DNA of 52,061 nucleotides from Phytohabitans sp036906915 (lineage in GTDB: Bacteria > Actinomycetota > Actinomycetes > Mycobacteriales > Micromonosporaceae): NCBI RefSeq assembly GCF_036906915.1, contig NZ_JBAKHX010000059.1:1-52061 (forward strand), read 5' to 3'. Below, piece after piece: positions 1 to 5,980 of the stretch. The position numbers and the translations under genes were made by a program. How positions within the stretch are numbered: position 1 is the stretch's first letter; every line of letters begins with the position of its first letter. The notes beneath the pieces are model-generated. The model worked only from the letters and a program-made list of their open reading frames with translations, did not search any database and was not told the origin of the DNA.

Positions 1-61
1 GGCGGGCCGGGCGGGCCGGGCGGGGCCGGCGGGCCGGGCGGGCCGGGCGGGGCCGGCGGGC
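1..61. repeat. 27-bp G-rich tandem repeat
   Basis: Two perfect copies of a 27-bp unit (1-27 and 28-54) are followed by the first seven bases of a third. The unit is a multiple of three, so copy changes would keep frame (nine residues, GGPGGPGGA, on the + strand). The + strand carries many GGG runs and could form G-quadruplexes. The array may continue to the left of the window. Confidence 0.8.
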
Positions 62-81
62 GAGGGAGGGGCGAGGGCTAG
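1..81 (+). CDS. C-terminal end of a Gly/Pro-rich protein (partial)
   Basis: Frame 1 is open from the window edge to a TAG at 79-81 and reads as GGPGGPGGA repeats followed by a short Gly/Arg tail. The stop interlocks with the stop of the next, convergent gene: both lie in the same CTAG at 78-81, just as gabT and the DUF742 gene do at 5175-5178. That arrangement supports a real gene end, but any frame in such G-rich sequence tends to stay open, so this is tentative. If real, the gene would end in a disordered low-complexity tail. Function cannot be judged from 26 codons. Confidence 0.35.
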   Translation, partial: GGPGGPGGAGGPGGPGGAGGRGRGEG

Positions 82-899
82 GCCGATGATGGGCGGGAGC
101 GGCGGAGGACCGCTACTAGTAAGGCGCTGCCTACACCGACCATGGCCAGACCCGCCAGCATGAACGCCGTACCGATGCCGGCCGAGCCGTCATCGCCCGA
201 GCCGGCCGCCGGTGCTGGCGCCGGCGCTGTCGTGGGGTCCGTGCTGGGCACCTCGGTCGGTGAGGCCGACGGTGACTGCGTGGTCGGCGACGGTGACGGC
301 GACGGCGACTTGGACGGCGATCGGGACGGCGATGGTGACGGGGAAGGTGTGGTGCCCGTCACGCGCAGCGCTCCGGTCGACTGCCCAATGGCCAGACCGG
401 CCGCGCTCGTCGCGGTACCTGTCACGTTGGCCGTACCGCCCGCCACGCCAGCCCGGAAAGCGACCCGGTAGCGGACCGTGACGTTCTCGTCGCGACACAG
501 GGTGGGGTCGTCGGGCGAGGTGCGCGCGGTGGTGACCAGGCCACCGCTGCCAGAGCCGGACACCGACCGCCACGCTCCAGCGCTGAAGACCTCGACGGCC
601 ACCTGGTCGGCGGTCAGGCCGGGCAGGCTGATGGCGAGGGCGGTACGCACGATCAGGCAGCCCCGGCTGCGCTTGACCACCGCGACGCTCACCGCCCCCG
701 GCGACCCGCCGGCCCGTACGCTCGCCGGCAGCCGCATCGTGACGCTGTCGTCCTTGGCCGGCGCCGCGAGGACTGAACCCGGCGCCGCTAGGACTGAACC
801 CGGCGCCGCGAGGACTGAACCCGGCGCCGCGAGGGCCACGCCCGGCGCCCCCACCAGGGCGGCAACGAGTACCGCGGGAGCGAGTCGCAGGAACCTCAT
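78..899 (-). CDS. Secreted, Ser/Pro-rich membrane-anchored surface protein
   Basis: About 273 aa. The N-terminus (MRFLRLAPAVLVAALVGAPG) is a clear signal peptide. It is followed by three copies of APGSVLA, a globular part of roughly 120 residues with two cysteines, a low-complexity Ser/Pro/Thr linker (SPSPSPSPSRSPSKS...), an Ala/Pro/Gly stretch and a C-terminal hydrophobic segment ending in a short basic tail (RRSRPSSA). This is the layout of an actinobacterial cell-surface protein held by a C-terminal membrane span. There is no LPxTG motif. I chose the ATG at 899; a GTG three codons upstream (908) is also possible. It lies 12 bases after the aldehyde dehydrogenase and may be co-transcribed with it. 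The globular part is not recognised; function unknown. Confidence 0.75.
   Translation of the reverse strand: MRFLRLAPAVLVAALVGAPGVALAAPGSVLAAPGSVLAAPGSVLAAPAKDDSVTMRLPASVRAGGSPGAVSVAVVKRSRGCLIVRTALAISLPGLTADQVAVEVFSAGAWRSVSGSGSGGLVTTARTSPDDPTLCRDENVTVRYRVAFRAGVAGGTANVTGTATSAAGLAIGQSTGALRVTGTTPSPSPSPSRSPSKSPSPSPSPTTQSPSASPTEVPSTDPTTAPAPAPAAGSGDDGSAGIGTAFMLAGLAMVGVGSALLVAVLRRSRPSSA
760..843. repeat. 21-bp tandem repeat inside the surface-protein gene
   Basis: Three copies of a 21-bp unit (760-780, 781-801 with one change, 802-822) and a degenerate fourth (823-843). On the coding strand each unit adds seven residues, APGSVLA, directly after the signal-peptide hydrophobic core. Each copy therefore presents another Val-Leu-Ala/Ala-Pro junction that looks like a signal peptidase I site. 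Confidence 0.85.
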
Positions 900-911
900 T
901 ACTCCCACACG

Positions 912-2351
912 CTACAAGTCCAGGCCGGTCAAGACCATGACTCGCGGCTCCGTGTAGTCGTCCATCGCGCTGCGTAGCCCTTCGCGACCGACCCCGCTCC
1001 CCTTCACGCCGCCGTAGGGCATCTGGTCGGCCCGGTACGACGGCACGTCCCCGATGATCACGCCGCCGACCTGCAGTGTGCGGTGCGCGGTGAACGCCGT
1101 CTGGAGGTTTCGGGTGAAGACGCCGGCCTGCAGCCCGTACGCCGAGTCGTTGATTGCCGCGAACCCAGCCGCGTCGTCGCTGACCCGCTGGACCACCAGC
1201 ACCGGCCCGAACACCTCCTCGGCAAGCACCTTCGCGCCGGCCGGTACGCCGGTCAGCACGGTCGGCGGGTAGGTGGCGCCCTCGCGCCGGCCGCCCGTCA
1301 CGATGGTGGCGCCGCCCGCCACCGCCTCGTCGACCCAGCTCTCCACCCGCCGCGCGGCGTCTTCGCTGATCAGCGGCCCGACGTCGACGCCCTCGTCGGC
1401 AGGGTCGCCCGTCTTGAGCCCTTCGACGGCCGCGATGAGCCGCGGCACGAACGCGTCTTCGAGCCACTCGTGCACGTACACCCGCTGCACCGCGATGCAG
1501 CTCTGCCCCGCCTGATAGTTCGAGAACGTGGCGATCCGCTGGGCCGCCCAGTCCAGGTCCTCCAGCGCCGACCAGTCCGAACACAGCAGTGCAGCCGCGT
1601 TGCCGCCGAGTTCGAGCGTGACGTGCTTGTGCGGCACCGCCTCGCGGATCGCGAGCCCGACCGGGCCCGACCCGGTGAACGACACCACCGGCAGCCGCGG
1701 GTCGGCCACCAGCGCGGGGGCGCGGTCGTTGGGCACCGGCAGTACCGAGAACATCCCCGGGGGCAGATCGGTCTCGGCCAGGATCGAGCCGAGCAGCAGC
1801 GCGCTCAGCGGGGTGGCCGGCGCCGGCTTGACCACGATCGGCGCGCCCACGGCGAGCGCCGGCGCGACCTTGTGCGCGACCAGGTTCAGCGGGAAGTTGA
1901 ACGGGCTGATGCCCAGCACCGGACCGCGCGGAAAGCGCCGCACCACCGCCATCCGCCCGGTCGCCGCCAGATCCGTGTCCAGGCGCTGCAACTCGCCGGA
2001 GAAGCGCCGCGCCTCTTCGGCGGCCCAGCGAAACGTCGATACCGCGCGAGCCGCTTCCGCGCGGGCCCATTTGAGCGGTTTGCCATTTTCTGCGGTGATC
2101 AACCGTGCGACCTCGTCGGCCCGCTCGGCCAGCGTCCGCGAGACATGGTCGAGCGCCGCCGCCCGCGCGGCGGCGGGCAGAGCCGCCGCTTCGGCGGCCA
2201 CGGACGACGCGGCAGCGACGGCCCGTTCCACCTGGTCGGGAGTGGCAAATGAGGTACGCCCAACCACCGCTCCATCAAAGGGATGGCGGATGTCCACCAC
2301 CTGATCGCTCGCGTCCTGCCGACCGGCCACGTAGAACGGCGTTGGCTCCAT
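912..2351 (-). CDS. Aldehyde dehydrogenase family protein
   Basis: About 479 aa, normal length for the NAD(P)-dependent aldehyde dehydrogenase superfamily. Visible motifs are the Rossmann segment FTGSGPVGLAIREAV, the catalytic-base region VTLELGGNAA (Glu near 246), the nucleophile region YQAGQSCIAVQRV (Cys near 285) and the late motif EVFGPVLVVQRV. It starts at ATG 2351 with no obvious ribosome-binding site; a TTG three codons upstream is less likely. It is divergent from the 4-aminobutanal-type dehydrogenase across about 113 bp. The setting beside GABA genes suggests succinate-semialdehyde or a similar aldehyde as substrate, but the subfamily cannot be fixed by eye; a lactaldehyde or glyceraldehyde-3-phosphate type is also possible. 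Confidence 0.9.
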   Translation of the reverse strand: MEPTPFYVAGRQDASDQVVDIRHPFDGAVVGRTSFATPDQVERAVAAASSVAAEAAALPAAARAAALDHVSRTLAERADEVARLITAENGKPLKWARAEAARAVSTFRWAAEEARRFSGELQRLDTDLAATGRMAVVRRFPRGPVLGISPFNFPLNLVAHKVAPALAVGAPIVVKPAPATPLSALLLGSILAETDLPPGMFSVLPVPNDRAPALVADPRLPVVSFTGSGPVGLAIREAVPHKHVTLELGGNAAALLCSDWSALEDLDWAAQRIATFSNYQAGQSCIAVQRVYVHEWLEDAFVPRLIAAVEGLKTGDPADEGVDVGPLISEDAARRVESWVDEAVAGGATIVTGGRREGATYPPTVLTGVPAGAKVLAEEVFGPVLVVQRVSDDAAGFAAINDSAYGLQAGVFTRNLQTAFTAHRTLQVGGVIIGDVPSYRADQMPYGGVKGSGVGREGLRSAMDDYTEPRVMVLTGLDL

Positions 2352-2403
2352 AGTCGGCAACTGTAAACCACACGAAAACAGTGGCCTAATACCTTGTATG
2401 CCT

Positions 2404-2416
2404 CGGATTTAGTAGC
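2404..2416 (-). promoter_or_regulatory. Candidate Lrp-type operator between divergent aldehyde dehydrogenases
   Basis: Read on the minus strand this is GCTACTAAATCCG. It matches GCAACGAAATCCG (29647-29659, minus strand) at 11 of 13 positions and GCAACGAAATACG (29131-29143) at 10 of 13. It lies 48 bp upstream of the + strand dehydrogenase start, in an AT-rich patch. Inferred from similarity only. Confidence 0.4.
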
Positions 2417-2464
2417 GAAGATGGCGAGTGGGATGCGATTACCGCCGTCAACCGGGAGCCTTCG

Positions 2465-3898
2465 ATGACTGACAAGCCCGTGCTGCGCAACTTCGTCAAC
2501 GGCGAGTACACCGAGCCCATCGACGGTCAGTACAGCGACCTCGTCGACCCCTGTACCGGAGAGGTCTTCGCGCAGGCCCCGCTGTCGTCGCAGCGCGACA
2601 TCGACGCGGCCATGGACGCCGCCGCGACCGCGTTCGAGTCGTGGCGCGACTCGACGCCGGCCGAGCGCCAGCGTGCGCTGCTCAAGTTCGCCGACGCGGT
2701 GGAGTCCCGGGCAGCCGACCTGGTCGACGCGGAGGTACGCAACACCGGCAAGCCCCGGCAGCTCACCACCGACGAGGAGCTCCCGCCGTCCGTCGACGAG
2801 CTGCGCTTCTTCGCCGGGGCCGCCCGCATCCTGGAGGGCCGGTCGGCCGGCGAGTACCTGGCGGGGCACACCTCATACGTCCGGCGCGAGCCGATCGGGG
2901 TCTGTGCCCAGGTCACACCGTGGAACTACCCCTTGATGATGGCCATCTGGAAGATCGCTCCCGCGCTCGCGGCCGGCAACACCGTCGTACTCAAGCCGTC
3001 CGACACCACACCGGTCTCCACGCTGCTGCTCGCGGAGATCGCCTCGCAGTGCCTACCGCCCGGCGTCTTCAACGTGGTCTGCGGCGACCGCGATACCGGC
3101 CGGGCGCTCGTGTCCCACCCGACGCCACAGCTCGTGTCGATCACCGGCTCCACCCGGGCTGGCAAGGAGGTGGCCGCCGCGGCGGCGCCCGATCTGAAGC
3201 GCACCCACCTGGAGCTGGGCGGCAAGGCACCCGTTGTGGTGTTCGACGACGCCGACCTGGCCGCCGCCGCGGAGGCGATCGCGGTAGGCGGCTACTTCAA
3301 CGCCGGCCAGGACTGCACGGCCGCGACCCGGGTGCTCGCCGGCCCGGGCGTGTACGACGACGTGGTGGCCGCCCTGGTCGAGCAGGCGCGTGCGACTAAG
3401 ACGGGCGCGCCCGACGACGAGGACGTGCTCTACGGCCCGCTCAACAACGCCAACCAGATGACCCGGGTCAGCGGCTTCGTCGACCGGCTGCCCAACCACG
3501 CGTCGCTCGGCGCCGGCGGCTCGCGGGTGGGCGAGCGCGGCTTCTTCTACGCCCCTACCGTCGTCTCCGGGGTCCGGCAGCAGGACGAGATCATCCAGGA
3601 CGAGGTGTTCGGCCCGGTCATCACGGTGCAGCGGTTCACCGACGAGGACGAGGCGGTGCGCTGGGCGAACGGCGTCGAGTACGGCCTCTCCGCCTCGGTC
3701 TGGACTTCAGACCACGGTCGCGCGATGCGGATGACCCGGCGGCTCGACTTCGGCTGCGTCTGGGTCAACACGCACATCCCGTTCGTGTCGGAGATGCCAC
3801 ACGGCGGCTTCAAGCACTCCGGCCACGGCAAGGACCTGTCCATGTACAGCCTGGAGGACTACACGCGGGTCAAGCACGTCATGCACAACTGGGGCTGA
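2465..3898 (+). CDS. Gamma-aminobutyraldehyde dehydrogenase-like
   Basis: 477 aa NAD-dependent aldehyde dehydrogenase. It shows QVTPWNYPLMMAIWKIAPAL (cofactor fold entry), the ITGSTRAGKEV loop, THLELGGKAPVVVF with catalytic Glu near 250, and NAGQDCTAATR with nucleophile Cys near 284. The N-terminus (NFVNGEYTEP) and the NAGQDCTA motif resemble the PatD/YdcW 4-aminobutanal dehydrogenase branch, which oxidises 4-aminobutanal to GABA. The ATG is preceded by GGGAG at a good distance. Two bases separate it from the GABA aminotransferase, so the two form an operon for consecutive steps. A betaine-aldehyde dehydrogenase is the main alternative; the neighbour favours the GABA route. Confidence 0.85.
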   Translation: MTDKPVLRNFVNGEYTEPIDGQYSDLVDPCTGEVFAQAPLSSQRDIDAAMDAAATAFESWRDSTPAERQRALLKFADAVESRAADLVDAEVRNTGKPRQLTTDEELPPSVDELRFFAGAARILEGRSAGEYLAGHTSYVRREPIGVCAQVTPWNYPLMMAIWKIAPALAAGNTVVLKPSDTTPVSTLLLAEIASQCLPPGVFNVVCGDRDTGRALVSHPTPQLVSITGSTRAGKEVAAAAAPDLKRTHLELGGKAPVVVFDDADLAAAAEAIAVGGYFNAGQDCTAATRVLAGPGVYDDVVAALVEQARATKTGAPDDEDVLYGPLNNANQMTRVSGFVDRLPNHASLGAGGSRVGERGFFYAPTVVSGVRQQDEIIQDEVFGPVITVQRFTDEDEAVRWANGVEYGLSASVWTSDHGRAMRMTRRLDFGCVWVNTHIPFVSEMPHGGFKHSGHGKDLSMYSLEDYTRVKHVMHNWG

Positions 3899-3900
3899 CC

Positions 3901-5178
3901 GTGGCCTCCTCGGAAGAGCTGCACAAGCGGCGCACCGCGGCGGTTGCCCGGGGCGTCGGCAGCGTCATCGCCTCCTATGTGGACCACGCCGGTGGCGGCA
4001 CGCTGACCGACGTGGACGGTCGAGAGTGGATCGATTTCGCGTCGGGTATCGCGGTCACGTCGGTCGGCAACGCCGCACCCCGCGTCGTCGAGGCCGTCCA
4101 ACGACAGGCAGAACGCTTCACCCACACCTGCTTCATGGTCGCCCCATACGAGTCCTACATCGCCGTCTGCGAAACCCTCAACACCCTCACCCCAGGCGAC
4201 AACGAAAAACGCTCCGCCCTATTCAACTCCGGCGCCGAAGCCGTCGAAAACGCCATCAAAATCGCCCGCCACGCCACCGGCCGACCCGCCATCATCACCT
4301 TCGACCACGCCTACCACGGCCGCACCAACCTCACGATGGCGCTCACCGCCAAGAACATGCCCTACAAACACCGCTTCGGCCCATTCGCCGGCGAAATCTA
4401 CCGAGTACCGGTGTCCTACCCATTCCGCGACGGCGGCCTCGCTGGCGGGCAGGCCGCCGCCCACGCCGTCGACCTGATCGAAAAGCAAGTCGGCGCCGAC
4501 AACGTCGCCGCCATCATCATCGAACCCATCCAAGGCGAGGGCGGCTTCATCGTCCCCGCCGACGGATTCCTACCCACCCTCGTCACCTGGACGCGCGCCA
4601 CCGGAGCCACCTTCATCGCCGACGAAATCCAAACCGGCTTCTGCCGGACCGGCACCTGGTTCGCCAGCCAACACGAAGGACTCGTCCCCGACCTCATCAC
4701 CACCGCCAAAGGCATCGCCGGCGGCCTACCACTCGCCGCCGTCACCGGACGCGCCGACCTCATGGACGCCGTCCACACCGGCGGCCTCGGCGGCACCTAC
4801 GGCGGCAACCCCATCGCCTGCGCCGCCGCCCTCGCCACCATCCAGACCATGCACGAACTCGACCTGTGCGCCGCCGCCCGCTGGATCGAGGCCACGGTGC
4901 TCCGCCGGCTGCACGATCTGGCCGTCCGGCATCCCGAGATCGGCGACGTACGCGGCCGCGGCGCCATGCTCGCCATCGAAATCGTGGCGCCGGGCACGCT
5001 CACACCCGACCCGGCCACCACCGCTGCCGTCTCCGCCGCCTGCCATCGTGCCGGCCTGCTGACGCTGACCTGCGGCACGTACGGCAACGTGCTCCGCTTC
5101 CTTCCACCGCTCGTCATCGACGAGTCGACCCTCCACCGCGGCCTCGACATCCTCGAAGCCGCCATCACCGGGCGCTAG
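3901..5178 (+). CDS. gabT: 4-aminobutyrate aminotransferase
   Basis: 425 aa class III pyridoxal-phosphate aminotransferase starting at GTG 3901. Motifs are FNSGAEAVENAIKIAR (phosphate-binding turn), DHAYHGRTNLTMALT, EPIQGEGGFIVP, IADEIQTGFCRTG (cofactor-ring Asp) and DLITTAKGIAGGLPLAAVTG with the Schiff-base Lys near 270. These are typical of GABA:2-oxoglutarate aminotransferases making succinate semialdehyde. Codon choice changes inside the gene. From about 4085 to 4880 codons end mostly in C or A (GAA, AAA, CTA, CGA, CCA), while both ends and the neighbours use GAG, AAG, CTG and CGG. The frame is unbroken. The stop interlocks in a CTAG with that of the convergent DUF742 gene. Confidence 0.93.
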   Translation: MASSEELHKRRTAAVARGVGSVIASYVDHAGGGTLTDVDGREWIDFASGIAVTSVGNAAPRVVEAVQRQAERFTHTCFMVAPYESYIAVCETLNTLTPGDNEKRSALFNSGAEAVENAIKIARHATGRPAIITFDHAYHGRTNLTMALTAKNMPYKHRFGPFAGEIYRVPVSYPFRDGGLAGGQAAAHAVDLIEKQVGADNVAAIIIEPIQGEGGFIVPADGFLPTLVTWTRATGATFIADEIQTGFCRTGTWFASQHEGLVPDLITTAKGIAGGLPLAAVTGRADLMDAVHTGGLGGTYGGNPIACAAALATIQTMHELDLCAAARWIEATVLRRLHDLAVRHPEIGDVRGRGAMLAIEIVAPGTLTPDPATTAAVSAACHRAGLLTLTCGTYGNVLRFLPPLVIDESTLHRGLDILEAAITGR

Positions 5179-5546
5179 AGGGCTCTCAGACCCGCCAGGA
5201 CGGCCTCCAGGAGCTCTTCTGACGGGCCGGTCGACGCCATTGCCGGCTCACGGGTCTCGATCAGGTTCGCGTTGAGCAGGTCACCGAGCAGCACGCGCAC
5301 CGTGCCGGCCGGCAGGTCGAGGTATGCGGCGATCTCGGCGACCGACAGCGGACACTGGCACATCCGCAGGATCCTCGCCTGCTCGGGCGTCACGTTGGTC
5401 GGGATGATTTCGGCACGTGCCACCACGAGCGTGATCAGGTCGAACCGGCCACGCACCGGCTCGGTCCGGCCGCGCGTCATCGCGTACGGCCGCACGACGG
5501 GGCCCGCGGCCTCGTCGTACCAGACGTCGGGAGGGAACGGTGTCAT
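5175..5546 (-). CDS. DUF742 winged-helix protein
   Basis: 123 aa, matching the DUF742 family (the CvnC position of actinobacterial conservons). It has the opening block VRPYAMTRGRTEP, a central winged helix (ILRMCQCPLSVAEIAAYLDL) and the LLGDLLNANLI segment. The ATG overlaps the Roadblock gene stop by four bases (ATGA), so the two are translationally coupled. In conservons, DUF742 and Roadblock proteins sit with a histidine kinase (CvnA) and a small GTPase (CvnD); neither is here. The likely role is a partner of the Roadblock protein in a signalling complex controlled with the LuxR/Hsp70 genes upstream. Confidence 0.9.
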   Translation of the reverse strand: MTPFPPDVWYDEAAGPVVRPYAMTRGRTEPVRGRFDLITLVVARAEIIPTNVTPEQARILRMCQCPLSVAEIAAYLDLPAGTVRVLLGDLLNANLIETREPAMASTGPSEELLEAVLAGLRAL

Positions 5547-5953
5547 GTCACGGTTGCCAACTGGGTGAACGCTGGCAGGTGCCGGTCGGCGCGCCCGGCG
5601 AAGAGCGCCATCTCGTACGCGATCACACCCACGTCGGAACCGGCTCCGAAGATCACCGCGAGGATCGCCCCGCCCTTGGCGGCTGTCACGAACAGGAAGC
5701 TTCGTCTCATCTCGACGGTCACCTGCCGGACGTTGCCGCTCTCGGAGAACTGGCCCGCCGCCACCGACAGCGCGTAGAGGCCAGCGACCACACTGGAGAT
5801 CTGGTCCGCCACCGCGTCGGTGGTGCCGCGCGAGGCGGCGAGAAGCAAGCCGTCGGGAGACATCGCAACCGCGTTCTCCGCCGGGGCGACGCGGTCGATG
5901 ACATCGTCCAGGAGCATGGCGAGGTCGCCGGTCGTGACTGCGGGGTGAGCCAC
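5543..5953 (-). CDS. Roadblock/LC7 domain protein
   Basis: 136 aa. It has the Roadblock/LC7 fold pattern: an N-terminal helix (MLLDDVIDRVAPAENAVAMS), the strand DGLLLAASRG, the helix ADQISSVVAGLYALSVAA, and later strands around VTVEMRRSFLFVTAA and GAILAVIFG. These proteins are MglB-like regulators of small GTPases, found in conservons with DUF742. The GTG start is preceded by GAGAGGGG at a good distance. It follows the LuxR-type gene by 27 bp and overlaps the DUF742 gene, so it is probably the third gene of a four-gene operon. No partner GTPase of the CvnD type is in the window; whether it acts on the dynamin-like GTPases nearby is speculation. Confidence 0.9.
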   Translation of the reverse strand: MAHPAVTTGDLAMLLDDVIDRVAPAENAVAMSPDGLLLAASRGTTDAVADQISSVVAGLYALSVAAGQFSESGNVRQVTVEMRRSFLFVTAAKGGAILAVIFGAGSDVGVIAYEMALFAGRADRHLPAFTQLATVT

Positions 5954-5980
5954 CTTGTCCCCTCTCGTGGTTGTGATCGC

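Noticed and set aside
1..61. The 27-bp repeats considered as a CRISPR array
   Set aside because: The units are directly adjacent with no spacers, and there are no cas genes in the window.
142..471. An open + strand frame rich in Asp-Gly pairs (DGDGDGD), like an RTX calcium repeat
   Set aside because: It is the antisense of the Ser-Pro linker of the surface-protein gene; the real frame has a signal peptide and membrane anchor.
4085..4880. The atypical segment of gabT considered as an insertion
   Set aside because: The protein length and motif order are normal, so it is a replacement (or codon drift), not an insertion.
4026..5222. A 398-codon Arg/His-rich + strand frame
   Set aside because: It is the shifted frame of gabT, whose own frame has all the aminotransferase motifs.
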